Assembly (NCBI GenBank): GCA_030065825.1
Contig: JASJCY010000007.1
Span: 1 to 64,000 of the forward strand
Length of the DNA stretch: 64,000 bases
Reading direction: 5' to 3'
Source of the DNA: Nostocaceae cyanobacterium
Lineage (GTDB): Bacteria > Cyanobacteriota > Cyanobacteriia > Cyanobacteriales > Nostocaceae
Shown: positions 45,241 through 57,119 of the stretch, one piece after another
How positions within the stretch are numbered: position 1 is the first letter of the stretch
Layout of the letters: each line of letters opens with the position of its first letter
Program-made: the position numbers and the translations under genes
The notes under the pieces: model-generated
What the model was told of the DNA's origin: nothing
Databases searched by the model: none
Seen by the model: the letters and a program-made list of their open reading frames with translations, nothing else

Positions 45241-45366
45241 GTGGTAGTATTGTATCTTCCAAAAAATTTTACATGGGCAATAATGGTTAAGAAAGCCATA
45301 GCTTTGACCATTTTCCCCGTTCTCTACAAGGCATGTCGTCGGTTTACAGCTAACTACAGGAAGTAA
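45241..45366 (+). CDS. Candidate 41-residue small protein
   Basis: A GTG at 45241 follows AGGAGG with an 8-base spacer, one of the best ribosome binding sites in the window. The frame codes 41 residues: it begins VVLYLPKNFTWAIMVKKAIA, continues with a hydrophobic patch (ALTIFPVLY) and ends in a basic tail (KACRRFTANYRK). It looks like a small membrane-associated amphipathic protein. No family is recognised. The initiating codon would be read as Met. It sits between tatD and rpoB, 65 bp after the tatD stop, and could be on either transcript. Confidence 0.45.
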   Translation: MVVLYLPKNFTWAIMVKKAIALTIFPVLYKACRRFTANYRK

Positions 45367-45669
45367 ACGGGAGCGATATTTTTGCTGCTCTCCAGCAGCT
45401 ATCTGAATAACCTATACAAAACTGCTAAATTGAATAATCCTGTAAAGTGCGATGGTTAACCACCAAGCCATAGATATAGCAAACAGGCTGAGGACATATG
45501 CCCAGCAAACCTAGAATATCATCACTTTGGGTGTAAATACATCACTGTGAGTATAAATACAGCGCAAAAGTCTATATAGGACACAAAAGTTTAGAGCTGG
45601 GTAAATGCAAATCACCAGCTTTTGGGAGGGGAAGTGAATCAAGCAAAACAAATGCAGCTAGAGAGTTGT

Positions 45670-45704
45670 CAAGGGATATTCTATCCCTTGCAAAATTTTT
45701 TCTT
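45670..45704 (+). terminator. Terminator or attenuator in the rpoB leader
   Basis: CAAGGGATA at 45670-45678 pairs with TATCCCTTG at 45682-45690 around a 3-base loop, followed by CAAAATTTTTTCTTT. It lies about 110 bp before rpoB. Either it ends upstream transcription or, if the promoter lies further upstream, it attenuates rpoB transcription. Confidence 0.55.
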
Positions 45705-45731
45705 TCCAGGTTTAATTAAAACTTTTGCCAA

Positions 45732-45750
45732 CACCTGCACCCAGCAGGTG
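45732..45750 (+). other. Small hairpin in the rpoB leader
   Basis: CACCTGC (45732-45738) and GCAGGTG (45744-45750) pair around ACCCA and are followed by GTGTAAGGAG. It lies between the terminator-like hairpin and rpoB. Confidence 0.4.
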
Positions 45751-45815
45751 GTGTAAGGAGAAGTTCCCACATTTTACGCGCTAACAAGTTTATCCAGGTT
45801 GACAAAGGTAGAGGC

Positions 45816-48800
45816 ATGACTAACGAATCAATTATGGCACCCGCCTTTTTGTTGCCCGACTTGATTGAAATCCAGCGTTCTAGTTTTCGCTGTTTTTTGG
45901 AAGAAGGGCTGATAGAAGAACTAAACTCCTTTAGTCCGATTACAGACTACACAGGCAAATTAGAACTACATTTTTTGGGTCAGAATTACCGGCTGAAAGA
46001 GCCAAAATACAGCGTCGAAGAATCCAAGCGACGTGATAGTTCCTATGCGGTGCAAATGTATGTTCCTACACGTTTGATTAATAAAGAAACGGGGGAAATT
46101 AAAGAACAGGAAGTGTTTATTGGGGATCTGCCTTTGATGACCGAGCGGGGTACCTTTATAATTAACGGTGCCGAGCGGGTGATTGTCAACCAGATTGTCC
46201 GTTCTCCAGGAGTTTACTATAAATCGGAAATTGATAAAAACGGGAGACGTACTTATTCAGCTAGTTTAATCCCTAACCGGGGAGCATGGCTCAAATTTGA
46301 AACAGACCGTAACGACTTGGTATGGGTACGCATTGATAAAACCCGTAAACTATCGGCACAGGTATTGTTAAAAGCCTTGGGCTTATCAGACAACGAAATC
46401 TTTGACGCTTTACGTCACCCGGAATATTTCCAAAAAACTATCGAAAAGGAAGGGCAGTTTTCCGAGGAAGAAGCCCTAATGGAATTATACCGTAAATTGC
46501 GTCCTGGTGAACCACCAACGGTATTAGGAGGACAACAGTTATTAGATTCCCGCTTTTTTGACCCCAAACGCTATGATTTGGGGCGTGTGGGACGCTACAA
46601 ACTCAACAAAAAATTACGGTTGCAAGTTCCAGAAACCATGCGGGTGCTAACTCCCCAAGATATCTTGGCTGCGGTGGATTACCTGATCAACCTGGAATAT
46701 GACATTGGTAGCATAGACGACATTGACCACCTTGGAAATCGCAGAGTTAGAAGTGTGGGAGAACTGCTGCAAAACCAAGTTAGGGTTGGTTTAAACCGCT
46801 TGGAACGGATTATTCGGGAACGGATGACGGTATCAGATCCAGAATCTTTGACCCCTGCATCCCTAGTCAACCCCAAACCTTTGGTAGCGGCAATTAAGGA
46901 ATTCTTTGGTTCCAGCCAATTGTCCCAGTTTATGGATCAAACTAATCCTCTAGCAGAATTGACCCACAAACGGCGTCTTTCTGCCCTTGGTCCGGGTGGT
47001 TTAACCAGGGAACGGGCTGGCTTTGCGGTACGGGATATTCATCCCTCTCACTACGGACGGATTTGTCCCATTGAAACCCCAGAAGGACCCAACGCGGGTT
47101 TGATTGGTTCCTTGGCAACCCACGCTAAAGTCAACCAATATGGATTCTTGGAAACCCCCTTCCGACCGGTAGAAAACGGAAAGGTGAGGTTTGACCTGGA
47201 AGCAGTTTACATGACTGCCGACGAAGAAGACGACCTGCGGGTTGCTCCAGGGGATACCCAATTAGATGAAAATGGCTGCATTATCGGTACCCAAGTACCC
47301 GTGCGCTATCGCCAAGACTGGTCAACCACAACCCCAGAGCAGGTAGACTATGTAGCGGTTTCCCCGGTGCAGATTGTATCGGTGGCAACAAGTATGATTC
47401 CCTTCTTGGAACATGACGATGCCAACCGGGCATTGATGGGATCGAACATGCAACGGCAAGCAGTACCCCTGTTAAAACCAGAGCGTCCTTTGGTAGGAAC
47501 GGGCTTAGAGGCTCAAGCCGCTAGGGATTCGGGGATGGTGATTGTCTCCCGCACTGGGGGGAATGTGACCTATGTGGATGCCACAGAAATTCGCGTCCGT
47601 CCCGAACCAGATAGTCCGGAAATAAAGTATAAACTTTCTAAGTACCAACGTTCTAACCAAGATACCTGCTTAAACCAAAAACCCTTGGTGCGGATTGGGG
47701 AGAGAGTGGTAGCTGGGCAGGTATTAGCTGATGGTTCCTCTACCGAAGGGGGAGAATTGGCGTTGGGACAAAACATCATCGTGGCATACATGCCTTGGGA
47801 AGGGTATAACTACGAAGACGCGATTTTGATTTCCGAGCGATTGGTACAGGATGATATTTATACCTCAATTCACATTGAAAAATACGAAATTGAGGCGCGA
47901 CAAACCAAGCTCGGACCAGAAGAAATTACCCGAGAAATTCCCAACGTTGGGGAAGATGCCCTGCGGAATTTAGATGAGCATGGAATTATCCGCATTGGTG
48001 CCTGGGTAGAAGCCGGGGATATCTTAGTAGGAAAAGTCACTCCCAAGGGCGAATCTGACCAACCCCCAGAAGAAAAACTCCTGCGGGCAATCTTTGGGGA
48101 AAAAGCCAGGGATGTAAGAGATAATTCTCTGCGAGTACCCAACGGAGAAAAAGGACGGGTAGTAGACGTGCGTCTATTTACCCGGGAAAAAGGGGACGAA
48201 CTGCCCCCCGGAGCAAATATGGTGGTACGGGTATACGTAGCACAAAAGCGTAAAATCCAAGTGGGCGACAAAATGGCAGGACGTCATGGGAATAAAGGGA
48301 TTATTTCCAAGATTCTGCCCATGGAAGATATGCCCTATTTACCGGATGGTTCCACAGTGGACATTGTTCTCAATCCTTTGGGTGTACCTAGCCGGATGAA
48401 CGTGGGACAGGTGTTTGAATGTCTATTAGGTTGGGCTGGTCACAATTTAGGAGTGCGGTTTAAACTCACCCCCTTTGACGAAATGTACGGTGAAGAATCA
48501 TCCCGGAGAATCGTCCACGAAAAATTACAAGAAGCCAGGGATGAAACAGGCAGAAAATGGGTATATAATCCCGACGATGCCGGCAAAATCATGGTTTATG
48601 ACGGTCGCACCGGAGAACCCTTTGACCGACCGGTAACGGTGGGTGTAGCTTACATGCTGAAGCTGGTGCATTTGGTGGACGACAAGATTCACGCCCGTTC
48701 TACAGGTCCCTACTCCTTGGTAACTCAGCAGCCTTTGGGTGGAAAAGCACAGCAAGGGGGACAGCGATTTGGGGAAATGGAAGTATGGGCATTGGAAGCA

Positions 48801-49112
48801 TTCGGTGCAGCTTACACTTTGCAGGAATTGCTAACGGTGAAATCCGACGACATGCAGGGAAGAAACGAGGCATTAAATGCCATTGTCAAAGGAAAAGCGA
48901 TTCCTCGACCCGGTACACCAGAGTCCTTTAAGGTATTAATGCGAGAACTACAATCCTTGGGATTAGATATTGCCGTTCACAAAGTAGAAACCCAAACCGA
49001 TGGCAGTTCCTTGGATGTAGAAGTGGATTTAATGGCAGATAATAGCAGCCGTCGCACCCCCTCTCGTCCTACCTACGAATCTCTGTCCCGGGAGTCCCTG
49101 GAAGAAGAGTAA
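45816..49112 (+). CDS. rpoB: RNA polymerase beta subunit
   Basis: The 1098-residue beta subunit contains the expected blocks in order: [20 protein letters not shown] at the N-terminus, [20 protein letters not shown] with [19 protein letters not shown] (rifampicin-pocket region), [20 protein letters not shown], and [20 protein letters not shown] with the active-site Lys near the C-terminus. The C-terminal region with [20 protein letters not shown] contacts RpoC1. The length is typical of cyanobacteria, which lack some proteobacterial inserts. ATG 45816 has GTAGAGG upstream. It is the first gene of the rpoB-rpoC1-rpoC2 operon. Confidence 0.97.
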   Translation: MTNESIMAPAFLLPDLIEIQRSSFRCFLEEGLIEELNSFSPITDYTGKLELHFLGQNYRLKEPKYSVEESKRRDSSYAVQMYVPTRLINKETGEIKEQEVFIGDLPLMTERGTFIINGAERVIVNQIVRSPGVYYKSEIDKNGRRTYSASLIPNRGAWLKFETDRNDLVWVRIDKTRKLSAQVLLKALGLSDNEIFDALRHPEYFQKTIEKEGQFSEEEALMELYRKLRPGEPPTVLGGQQLLDSRFFDPKRYDLGRVGRYKLNKKLRLQVPETMRVLTPQDILAAVDYLINLEYDIGSIDDIDHLGNRRVRSVGELLQNQVRVGLNRLERIIRERMTVSDPESLTPASLVNPKPLVAAIKEFFGSSQLSQFMDQTNPLAELTHKRRLSALGPGGLTRERAGFAVRDIHPSHYGRICPIETPEGPNAGLIGSLATHAKVNQYGFLETPFRPVENGKVRFDLEAVYMTADEEDDLRVAPGDTQLDENGCIIGTQVPVRYRQDWSTTTPEQVDYVAVSPVQIVSVATSMIPFLEHDDANRALMGSNMQRQAVPLLKPERPLVGTGLEAQAARDSGMVIVSRTGGNVTYVDATEIRVRPEPDSPEIKYKLSKYQRSNQDTCLNQKPLVRIGERVVAGQVLADGSSTEGGELALGQNIIVAYMPWEGYNYEDAILISERLVQDDIYTSIHIEKYEIEARQTKLGPEEITREIPNVGEDALRNLDEHGIIRIGAWVEAGDILVGKVTPKGESDQPPEEKLLRAIFGEKARDVRDNSLRVPNGEKGRVVDVRLFTREKGDELPPGANMVVRVYVAQKRKIQVGDKMAGRHGNKGIISKILPMEDMPYLPDGSTVDIVLNPLGVPSRMNVGQVFECLLGWAGHNLGVRFKLTPFDEMYGEESSRRIVHEKLQEARDETGRKWVYNPDDAGKIMVYDGRTGEPFDRPVTVGVAYMLKLVHLVDDKIHARSTGPYSLVTQQPLGGKAQQGGQRFGEMEVWALEAFGAAYTLQELLTVKSDDMQGRNEALNAIVKGKAIPRPGTPESFKVLMRELQSLGLDIAVHKVETQTDGSSLDVEVDLMADNSSRRTPSRPTYESLSRESLEEE

Positions 49113-49302
49113 GGAATTAGGGGTTAGGGGTTAGGTGTTAGGGATTTCCCTCCCCCCTGCCCCCTTCTGGAGTAACACAGGCAAGATGCCTGTGTAGTAG
49201 TGAGGAATCCCTGGCAGAAGAGTAAAACAAGTAAAAAGTTAAAAGAAATACTTACTACTTTTTACTTATTACTTATTACTTATTACTTATTACTTTTTTG
49301 AG
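49113..49302. repeat. Repeat-filled spacer between rpoB and rpoC1
   Basis: The 190-bp gap holds GGGGTTAGGTGTTAGGG heptamer-like repeats near 49119-49142 and four or more TTACTTATTAC units near 49258-49291. A short CAGGCAAGATGCCTGTG hairpin lies near 49179. They do not disturb either gene. Confidence 0.6.
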
Positions 49303-51180
49303 ATGAGAAACGCCCAAAGCAATCAGTTTGACTACGTCAAAATCGGCTTGGCATCACCAGAACGCATTCGAGTGTGGGGTGAGCGTACATTACCTAATGG
49401 TCAGGTAGTTGGAGAAGTTACCAAGCCAGAAACCATTAACTACCGGACTCTCAAACCGGAAATGGATGGCTTATTCTGCGAGCGAATTTTTGGTCCTGCA
49501 AAGGATTGGGAATGCCATTGCGGGAAGTATAAAAGGGTAAGACATCGGGGGATTGTCTGCGAACGCTGTGGTGTGGAAGTCACCGAGTCCCGGGTACGTC
49601 GTCACCGTATGGGTTATATCAAACTTGCTGCCCCAGTGGCACATGTGTGGTATCTCAAAGGTATTCCCAGCTATATTTCTATCCTGTTGGATATGCCTTT
49701 GCGGGATGTCGAACAGATTGTTTATTTCAATTCCTATGTAGTTCTTAGTCAAGGTAATGCTGAAACTTTAAGCTACAAACAGCTATTAACAGAAGACCAA
49801 TGGCTGGAAATTGAAGACCAAATTTATGCTGAAGATTCTACTCTCCAGGGGGTAGAGGTAGGCATTGGTGCTGAGGCTTTGCTACGACTGCTTGCGGATA
49901 TTAACCTGGAACCAGAAGCGGAAAGCCTGCGAGAAAACATCACCACAGCCAAGGGACAAAAGCGGGCAAAGTTAATTAAGCGTCTGCGGGTGATTGACAA
50001 CTTTATCGCCACTGGTTCTAAACCAGAATGGATGGTAATGGCGGTGATTCCGGTGATTCCCCCGGATTTGCGTCCCATGGTACAGCTCGATGGTGGTCGT
50101 TTTGCTACTAGTGATTTAAACGATTTATATCGCCGGGTAATTAACCGTAACAACCGTCTGGCAAGACTGCAAGAAATTCTGGCACCGGAAATTATTGTCC
50201 GTAACGAAAAGCGGATGCTGCAAGAAGCGGTGGATGCCTTAATTGATAATGGTCGTCGGGGACGCACAGTGGTAGGGGCAAATAACCGTCCCCTCAAGTC
50301 CCTGTCGGACATTATTGAAGGTAAGCAAGGAAGATTCCGCCAGAACTTGTTAGGTAAACGGGTAGACTATTCCGGACGTTCCGTAATTGTGGTGGGACCC
50401 AAGTTACAAATTCACCAGTGCGGCTTACCCAGGGAAATGGCAATTGAGCTATTCCAGCCCTTTGTGATTAACCGTCTGATTCGCAGCGGCATGGTGAATA
50501 ACATTAAAGCGGCGAAAAAGCTGATTTCCCGTTCCGACCCCAGCGTTTGGGATGTCCTAGAAGAAGTAATTGAAGGGCACCCAGTCATGCTTAACCGGGC
50601 ACCAACCCTGCACCGTTTGGGTATTCAAGCATTTGAACCGATTTTGGTCGAAGGACGGGCAATTCAACTGCACCCCTTGGTGTGTCCAGCATTTAACGCT
50701 GACTTTGACGGCGACCAAATGGCGGTTCACGTACCCCTGTCCTTGGAAAGTCAGTCAGAAGCCCGGTTATTGATGTTAGCCTCTAACAATATCCTCTCTC
50801 CAGCTACAGGAAAACCCATTGTTACCCCCAGCCAAGACATGGTATTGGGAGCATATTATTTAACCGCAGAAAATCCAGACGCCACTAAAGGAACAGGACG
50901 CTACTTTTCCTCTTTAGATGATGCGATTATGGCTTACGAACAGGGGATAGTTGACCTGCACGCTTATGTATATGTCCGTTATGACGGCGAAGTAGACACA
51001 GATAAAGACGACACGGAACCATTAGAAATAACGAAAAATGATGATGGTAGCCGGACTTTACGCTATAAGTTCCGTCGGCTGCGAGAAGATGCCCAAGGAA
51101 ATTTAATTTCTCAGTATATATACACAACTCCAGGTCGCGTAATTTATAACAAAGCGATTCAGGAAGCCCTGGCAAGTTAG
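49303..51180 (+). CDS. rpoC1: RNA polymerase gamma subunit (RpoC1, N-terminal half of beta')
   Basis: The 625-residue protein is the N-terminal half of beta', which in cyanobacteria and plastids is a separate subunit. The zinc site uses Cys71, Cys73, Cys86 and Cys89 (CHCGKYK and CERCG). The catalytic NADFDGD is at residues 465-471, with Asp467, Asp469 and Asp471 holding the active-site Mg. [18 protein letters not shown] and [13 protein letters not shown] are also canonical. The open frame starts [20 protein letters not shown] as expected. It follows rpoB across a repeat-filled 190-bp spacer and precedes rpoC2 by 81 bp. Confidence 0.97.
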   Translation: MRNAQSNQFDYVKIGLASPERIRVWGERTLPNGQVVGEVTKPETINYRTLKPEMDGLFCERIFGPAKDWECHCGKYKRVRHRGIVCERCGVEVTESRVRRHRMGYIKLAAPVAHVWYLKGIPSYISILLDMPLRDVEQIVYFNSYVVLSQGNAETLSYKQLLTEDQWLEIEDQIYAEDSTLQGVEVGIGAEALLRLLADINLEPEAESLRENITTAKGQKRAKLIKRLRVIDNFIATGSKPEWMVMAVIPVIPPDLRPMVQLDGGRFATSDLNDLYRRVINRNNRLARLQEILAPEIIVRNEKRMLQEAVDALIDNGRRGRTVVGANNRPLKSLSDIIEGKQGRFRQNLLGKRVDYSGRSVIVVGPKLQIHQCGLPREMAIELFQPFVINRLIRSGMVNNIKAAKKLISRSDPSVWDVLEEVIEGHPVMLNRAPTLHRLGIQAFEPILVEGRAIQLHPLVCPAFNADFDGDQMAVHVPLSLESQSEARLLMLASNNILSPATGKPIVTPSQDMVLGAYYLTAENPDATKGTGRYFSSLDDAIMAYEQGIVDLHAYVYVRYDGEVDTDKDDTEPLEITKNDDGSRTLRYKFRRLREDAQGNLISQYIYTTPGRVIYNKAIQEALAS

Positions 51181-51261
51181 TCATTTGTCATTTGTCGAAT
51201 AACTAATGACTAAAAACCAATGACCAATTACCAATGACCAATTACCAATTACCAATTACTA
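51181..51261. repeat. Short tandem repeats between rpoC1 and rpoC2
   Basis: The whole 81-bp spacer is built of heptamer-like words: GTCATTT twice, then alternating AATGACC/AATTACC blocks (AATTACCAATGACCAATTACC) and ACTAATGACT. This is the short tandemly repeated type typical of Nostocales. The last unit, ACTAATGACTAATGAAAAA, runs directly into the rpoC2 start. Confidence 0.7.
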
Positions 51262-54200
51262 ATGACTAATGAAAAAATGATTTTCCGCAATCGCGTCGTT
51301 GACAAAGGTCAACTGAGAAATTTAATTGCTTGGGCATTTACCCATTATGGTACAGCGCGCACTGCTGTAATGGCGGACAAGTTAAAAGATTTGGGTTTCC
51401 GCTATGCTACTAGAGCTGGGGTTTCCATTAGCGTTGATGATTTAATGGTTCCCCCTTCCAAACGATCACTGTTGGATGCTGCAGAGGAAGAAATTCGGGC
51501 TACGGAAGAACGTTACCAACGGGGTGAAATTACGGAGGTAGAGCGTTTCCAGAAAGTAATTGATACCTGGAATGGTACCTCTGAAGCACTCAAAGATGAG
51601 GTGGTGAAACACTTTAAGCAGACTAACCCCCTCAACTCCGTGTATATGATGGCATTTTCCGGGGCACGGGGAAATATCTCCCAGGTGCGACAGTTGGTGG
51701 GAATGCGGGGGTTGATGGCAGATCCCCAAGGGGAAATTATCGACTTACCCATTAAAACCAACTTCCGGGAAGGGTTAACCGTCACAGAATATATTATTTC
51801 CTCCTATGGTGCCAGAAAAGGATTGGTAGATACGGCACTGCGTACCGCTGACTCTGGTTACCTTACCCGGCGTTTGGTGGATGTATCCCAAGATGTGATT
51901 ATTCGGGAATTTGACTGCGGCACCACCAAGGGCATTCCCATTGGGGCAATGAAGGAAGGGGAAAAGACCTTAATTAAGCTTTCTACCCGGTTAATGGGAC
52001 GAGTAGTAGCAGAGGATGTGATTCATCCCACTACCGGGGAAGTAATTGCTGCCCGCAATACCCCCATTGATGATGATTTGGCAAAAGACATCGAAAAAGT
52101 AGGGGTGAAAGAAGTAATGGTGCGATCGCCCCTCACCTGTGAAGCTGCCCGTTCTGTGTGTCAACATTGCTACGGCTGGAGTTTGGCACATGCGAAGATG
52201 GTGGACTTGGGTGAAGCGGTGGGAATTATTGCAGCACAGAGTATCGGGGAACCGGGTACTCAGTTGACCATGCGTACCTTCCACACTGGGGGTGTATTCA
52301 CTGGGGAAGTTGCCAGACAAGTGCGGGCAGAAACCGATGGAACTATCCAAATTCCCCGGAAATTGCGTACTAGACCATTCCGTACCCGCCACGGGGAAGA
52401 TGCTTTGTATGTGGAGACCAATGGCACTCTGGTCTTAGAATCCGAAACAGGCACCATGGAAATTCCCGTTACCCAAGGCTCAACTCTGTATATCACCGAT
52501 AAACAGGAAATTAAGCAGGGACAATTGGTGGCAGAAGTTGCCCTGCGGGTCATGCGGGGAAATACGGAGAAAGCAGTTAAAGATGTGGCTTCAGATTTAG
52601 CAGGGGAAGTCAAATTTGCCGATGTCGTCTCAGAACAGAAAACCGACCGTCAGGGTAATACCACTATCACCGCTGCTAGGGGTGGTTTGATTTGGATTTT
52701 GTCAGGGGAAGTGTATAATCTGCCTCCTGGTGCGGAATTAGTTGTCAAAAATGGCGATTACATTGAAAGCAATGGTGTCTTAGGGGAAACAAAATTAACT
52801 AGCCAGCATGGAGGGGTGGTAAGGCTGCCAGAAGCAGTTCCCGGTAGAAGTACTAGGGAAATTGAAATTATCACCGCTTCGGTAGTTTTAGACCGGGCTA
52901 CAGTCACCGTTCAAAGTTCCCAAGGTCGGAATAACTACTTAGTTACTACTGGTAACAACCAGGTATTTAACCTCCGGGCAACTCCAGGCACAAAGGTGCA
53001 AAATGGTCAAGTAGTTGCTGAATTAATTGATGACCGCTACCGCACCGCTACTGGTGGCTTGCTGAAATATGCGGGGGTAGAAGTCCAGAAAAAAGGCAAG
53101 GCAAAGCAGGGTTATGAAGTGGTGCAGGGAGGGACATTATTGTGGATTCCCGAAGAAAGCCACGAGGTAAATAAGGATATTTCCTTGCTGTTGGTGGAAG
53201 ATGGGCAGTATGTAGATGCTGGTACAGAAATAGTTAAGGATATTTTCTGTCAAAACAGTGGGGTGGTAGAAGTCACCCAGAAGAACGATATTTTGCGGGA
53301 AGTGGTGGTTAAGCCCGGAGAACTGTTGATGGTGGATGATCCAGAGGCAGTGATTCAAAAAGATGGCACATTAATCCAAGCTGGTGAAGAATTTTTGGGT
53401 CAGAACTTCACAGAATTACGCTATATCCAGTATGTAGAATCTCCCGAAGGTCCGGCGATGTTAAGTCGTCCGGTGGTGGAATTCCCCGTACCTAATGACC
53501 CTGCTGTGCCATCTACTACCTCAGTTAGCCAGCAAACCGGACGTTCTATCCAATTGCGTGCCGTACAGCGCCTACCCTATAAAGATTCTGAACGTGTCAA
53601 ATCTGTGGAAGGGGTAGAATTACTACGTACCCAACTGGTATTGGAAATCGAAACCGAAGGGGAAGAACATAGCAGTTCTCCTCTGGCAGCGGATATAGAA
53701 TTAATACCCGATGGGGATAACGAAGATATTCAACGGCTGCAAATGGTGATTTTGGAGTCCTTGGCAATCCGTCGTGATGTGGCTGCTGACGCAACCCAAG
53801 GTAGTACCCACACCACCTTAGAGGTAGAAGAAGGGGACACCATTGAACCAGGGGCTGTAGTTGCCCGGACTCAAATTCTCTGTAAAGGAGGGGGTATAGT
53901 GCGGGGGGTGCAACAAGGTGCCGAAACAGTCCGCCGCTGTTTGGTGTTGCGAACCCAGGATACGGTGACAATTAACACCCTGGAACAGCCAAAGGTAAAA
54001 GTTGGAAACTTACTGGTAGAAGGTACAGAAATTGCAGCGGGAGAATTTACCGCTGATTCTGGGCAAGTTGTAGAGATTAAAAATCGGGCTGCTGCTGGGG
54101 GTGGTGATGCAGCTTTAGCTACCCAAGGTTATGAAATAACCCTGCGCTTTGGTCGTCCTTACCGGGTGAGTCCTGGTGCCGTTTTGCAGGTAGAAGACGG

Positions 54201-55281
54201 CGGTTTAGTCCAACGAGGTGATAACTTGGTATTATTGGTATTTGAACGTGCCAAAACTGGGGATATCATTCAAGGTTTACCTAGGATTGAAGAACTTCTG
54301 GAAGCACGGAAGCCCAAAGAAGCCTGTATTCTGGTAAAACGGGGTGGAGAAGCGAAGGTAGTGTATGGCGATGGTGATGAAGCGATCGCAGTCAAGGTAG
54401 TTGAATCCAATGGTGCAGCTACAGATTATCCCCTTGGTCCGGGACAGAATTTAGTGATTTCTGACGGACAAATGGTAACTGTGGGACAGCCGTTGACAGA
54501 TGGTCCTGCTAACCCCCACGAAATTTTGGATGTCTTCTTTAGCCTGGGTTCGGAAGAAGGGGTTTATGCCTGTGCTAGCAATGCATTGCAGAAGGTGCAG
54601 ACTTTCTTGGTGAACGAAGTACAGTCAGTGTATCAGTCCCAGGGGATTGATATTTCTGACAAACACATTGAGGTGATTGTCCGCCAAATGACTGCAAAAG
54701 TCCGGATAGATGATGGTGGTGATACTACTATGCTACCGGGAGAATTGATTGAACTGCGGCAAGTTGAACAGGTGAACGAAGCAATGGCAATTACTGGGGG
54801 TGCAAGGGCAGAATATACCCCTGTGCTATTGGGGATTACCAAGGCATCTTTGAACACCGATAGCTTTATTTCTGCTGCTTCTTTCCAGGAAACCACTAGG
54901 GTGTTAACGGAAGCAGCCATTGAAGGTAAATCTGACTGGTTACGGGGTTTGAAGGAAAACGTAATTATTGGACGTTTGATTCCTGCGGGTACTGGATTTA
55001 ATGCCTATGAAGAAGTAAACCCCATTGATGATTATGCTGCGGATTTGAGTAATAGTGTGTTAGATGAGGTGGACGATCCATTGGATATGGTTCTGGATGA
55101 CCGCACGGCACGCAGTTACAATTTAGACTCGCCTACATTGGGTGATTCTGGATTTGGTAGCATAAAATCAGAAAAGTCCATCTTAGATGATGATGATTTT
55201 TTGAGCGAACAAATGGCGGATATGGTGTCAGAGGATGATTACGATCGTGATGACGATGATGTTAATGATTTTGAAGATTAG
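51262..55281 (+). CDS. rpoC2: RNA polymerase beta' subunit C-terminal half (RpoC2)
   Basis: The 1339-residue protein carries the trigger loop and bridge-helix region (GAVGI-type context ending [16 protein letters not shown], about residue 325-345), followed by the very large cyanobacterial insertion SI3 (about 345-975) made of sandwich-barrel hybrid motifs, and then the C-terminal jaw and omega-binding part ([52 protein letters not shown]). It ends in a highly acidic tail ([11 protein letters not shown], then [10 protein letters not shown]). The length is normal for the group. A strong terminator follows 34 bp downstream. Confidence 0.96.
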   Translation: MTNEKMIFRNRVVDKGQLRNLIAWAFTHYGTARTAVMADKLKDLGFRYATRAGVSISVDDLMVPPSKRSLLDAAEEEIRATEERYQRGEITEVERFQKVIDTWNGTSEALKDEVVKHFKQTNPLNSVYMMAFSGARGNISQVRQLVGMRGLMADPQGEIIDLPIKTNFREGLTVTEYIISSYGARKGLVDTALRTADSGYLTRRLVDVSQDVIIREFDCGTTKGIPIGAMKEGEKTLIKLSTRLMGRVVAEDVIHPTTGEVIAARNTPIDDDLAKDIEKVGVKEVMVRSPLTCEAARSVCQHCYGWSLAHAKMVDLGEAVGIIAAQSIGEPGTQLTMRTFHTGGVFTGEVARQVRAETDGTIQIPRKLRTRPFRTRHGEDALYVETNGTLVLESETGTMEIPVTQGSTLYITDKQEIKQGQLVAEVALRVMRGNTEKAVKDVASDLAGEVKFADVVSEQKTDRQGNTTITAARGGLIWILSGEVYNLPPGAELVVKNGDYIESNGVLGETKLTSQHGGVVRLPEAVPGRSTREIEIITASVVLDRATVTVQSSQGRNNYLVTTGNNQVFNLRATPGTKVQNGQVVAELIDDRYRTATGGLLKYAGVEVQKKGKAKQGYEVVQGGTLLWIPEESHEVNKDISLLLVEDGQYVDAGTEIVKDIFCQNSGVVEVTQKNDILREVVVKPGELLMVDDPEAVIQKDGTLIQAGEEFLGQNFTELRYIQYVESPEGPAMLSRPVVEFPVPNDPAVPSTTSVSQQTGRSIQLRAVQRLPYKDSERVKSVEGVELLRTQLVLEIETEGEEHSSSPLAADIELIPDGDNEDIQRLQMVILESLAIRRDVAADATQGSTHTTLEVEEGDTIEPGAVVARTQILCKGGGIVRGVQQGAETVRRCLVLRTQDTVTINTLEQPKVKVGNLLVEGTEIAAGEFTADSGQVVEIKNRAAAGGGDAALATQGYEITLRFGRPYRVSPGAVLQVEDGGLVQRGDNLVLLVFERAKTGDIIQGLPRIEELLEARKPKEACILVKRGGEAKVVYGDGDEAIAVKVVESNGAATDYPLGPGQNLVISDGQMVTVGQPLTDGPANPHEILDVFFSLGSEEGVYACASNALQKVQTFLVNEVQSVYQSQGIDISDKHIEVIVRQMTAKVRIDDGGDTTMLPGELIELRQVEQVNEAMAITGGARAEYTPVLLGITKASLNTDSFISAASFQETTRVLTEAAIEGKSDWLRGLKENVIIGRLIPAGTGFNAYEEVNPIDDYAADLSNSVLDEVDDPLDMVLDDRTARSYNLDSPTLGDSGFGSIKSEKSILDDDDFLSEQMADMVSEDDYDRDDDDVNDFED

Positions 55282-55315
55282 GATTAAACTTCACCCCTAG
55301 ATTGATACAATAATT

Positions 55316-55341
55316 CCCGGGTATAACCCGGGTTTTTTATT
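55316..55341 (+). terminator. Intrinsic terminator of the rpoB-rpoC1-rpoC2 operon
   Basis: CCCGGG at 55316-55321 and CCCGGG at 55327-55332 pair around TATAA and are followed by TTTTTTATTTTT. It lies 35 bp after the rpoC2 stop: a textbook terminator. Confidence 0.85.
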
Positions 55342-55469
55342 TTTATGTGGGGACTTTAGTATGAATATCCGACTTATTTTTTTCATACAAGCACTCCCTG
55401 AATACACTATGAGGTAAAACCTGATAATGATAGCTGAGCGAAACTATTATTTCGGGCTTTCATTAACTG

Positions 55470-57119
55470 CTATTTACCCTTAACTTCCACTCTTTGAGGT
55501 TGATAATCCGAACCAAGTTTATTAGCACAAAAACCAACATTAATAACTTGATTTTTTTCAATTATTCGTCCCCATGTTAAGGGAGTTGCAATATATTTTG
55601 CATTTCTTGTTTTGATAAAATTAGCATTCCAAGAGTTATTAATAGCAGCTTGTCTCATATTAAATGAAAGTTGCCAATTACGAACTTGTCTACTACCTTG
55701 ATTGCTAATTTTAAAAGTTACACAAAATCCAGTTTGCCAATCAGAATATATATCCGTTTTGACTTGTAATTGGGCAGAAGAAGTAGTAACTCTTAAGGGA
55801 AGAGGAGGAGGTAATGGGACAATTTTATTTCTATTTTCCCTAATATTTAGTATCCTATTCCTCACATCTATTGTTCTACGATTCATCTGTGCTATCAGTG
55901 TGGGAGTTAGCTTAACAGGAAGCAGTTGGGATAGTAATTGTTGTTTGGGAATATCTATACTTTGCCAATCATCTGTGAGAATTCCTGCTGTATCAGGACT
56001 GTTTGGATTCCAACTCCAGTAAGCAAAGCTCAATTTTTGTTTTTGAATATATTTCACCAATTTATTTTGCCAAATTCCTTCTTGAGAATTTGTGTCTACT
56101 TGTCTTCCTCCAAATTCACCAATTAAAATTGGAGCGATATTTTGACTGGCAATATAATTAAATCCTATCTGCCAACGATTGATAAGATTTTTGGGAAAAT
56201 TTTTATCTTGAAAATAGGGTTGATTATATACCCCAGGACCATATTCATGGGGGGAATAAACTAGTTTATTCCGACGCAATAAACGTACTGGAAAACGCTT
56301 AACACCTTCTAAATTTCCCCCTTGCCAGTGATGTTGAAGTTTTTGCCCTGGAACATTATTTTCTACCCCTTCTACAACAATTAACCAATTAGGATTAATA
56401 GTGAGAATAGCATTACCAGCACGTTCCGCTGCTAATCTCCAATCAGTTGTTAAGTCACCAGTTCCCCAACTTGCTTTTCCATGGGGTTCATTTTTTAAAT
56501 CTGCACCAATCACATTCGCTTGATTTTTATATCTTTGGGCTAACATTTTCCAGGTGTCAATCCAGTCAGCTTCTGTAAAGCCATCTCCGTACCATAATTC
56601 GGGAATGCGCTGGTCATTTAAACGGTGACAATCTAGTAAAATTAATAATCCTTGACGTTCGGCTTCTTGGATAATTAAATCCATTACTTCTAAGGATGTT
56701 TTACCTTCTAAATCTTTATTATTGCCAATACTAAAATCAACACCACTAATATCAGTACTTCGCAATCCTTTCACAGAAAAAGGTAATCGGATAAAGTTAT
56801 ATCCCAAGATTTTGATCTGTGCCAACATTTGTTTATAATCACGCTTCCATAAACCATGGGGTGCGTATGTTTCTGTTTCCATCCCAAACCAATTAACACC
56901 CTTGAGCAAAAATGTTTTGCCTTTAGCATCAACAATTTTGGCACCACGGGTAGAAAGGGGTAGCTGTTGTGCAATCCTAGGTTTGAGAAAATCTGGTAAA
57001 TTACGGGCAAATGATGTTGTCAACGTACTGCCAAAAACGATTGTTAAACTGAGTGTAAATATCAATAAATACTTGAAAATTTGGGTTTTTTTTTGATTCT
57101 TTTTGTGTGAGTGTATCAT
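55470..57119 (-). CDS. Secreted GH5 cellulase with C-terminal CBM2-like domain
   Basis: The 549-residue exported protein has a signal peptide (YLLIFTLSLTIVFGSTLTTS). Its GH5 barrel (about 50-385) starts FLLKGVNWFGMETETYAPHG; the acid/base Glu211 is in LKNEPHG and the nucleophile Glu335 in IGEFGG. A Pro-rich linker (PLPPPLPLRVTT) leads to a C-terminal domain of about 100 residues (SDWQTGFCVTFKISNQGS, WQLSFNMRQAAINNSWNANF, INVGFCANKLG) with the Trp pattern of cellulose-binding CBM2. It should hydrolyse beta-1,4-glucan outside the cell. It is a single gene, but a cellulose synthesis operon lies 15 kb away. Confidence 0.9.
   Translation of the reverse strand: MIHSHKKNQKKTQIFKYLLIFTLSLTIVFGSTLTTSFARNLPDFLKPRIAQQLPLSTRGAKIVDAKGKTFLLKGVNWFGMETETYAPHGLWKRDYKQMLAQIKILGYNFIRLPFSVKGLRSTDISGVDFSIGNNKDLEGKTSLEVMDLIIQEAERQGLLILLDCHRLNDQRIPELWYGDGFTEADWIDTWKMLAQRYKNQANVIGADLKNEPHGKASWGTGDLTTDWRLAAERAGNAILTINPNWLIVVEGVENNVPGQKLQHHWQGGNLEGVKRFPVRLLRRNKLVYSPHEYGPGVYNQPYFQDKNFPKNLINRWQIGFNYIASQNIAPILIGEFGGRQVDTNSQEGIWQNKLVKYIQKQKLSFAYWSWNPNSPDTAGILTDDWQSIDIPKQQLLSQLLPVKLTPTLIAQMNRRTIDVRNRILNIRENRNKIVPLPPPLPLRVTTSSAQLQVKTDIYSDWQTGFCVTFKISNQGSRQVRNWQLSFNMRQAAINNSWNANFIKTRNAKYIATPLTWGRIIEKNQVINVGFCANKLGSDYQPQRVEVKGK

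Larger units (their letters stand above)
45176..45815. other. Leader region upstream of rpoB
   Basis: 640 bp that hold the candidate small gene at 45241-45366, a terminator-like hairpin at 45670-45704 and a second hairpin at 45732-45750. Direct repeats GGTGTAAATACATCACT / GAGTATAAATACAGCGC occur near 45528-45565. No clear promoter hexamers could be fixed. Confidence 0.5.

Noticed and set aside
47870-48271. 133-codon minus-strand ORF within rpoB
   Set aside because: It is antisense to strongly conserved rpoB sequence and has no family features. The same holds for other antisense frames in rpoB, rpoC1 and rpoC2.
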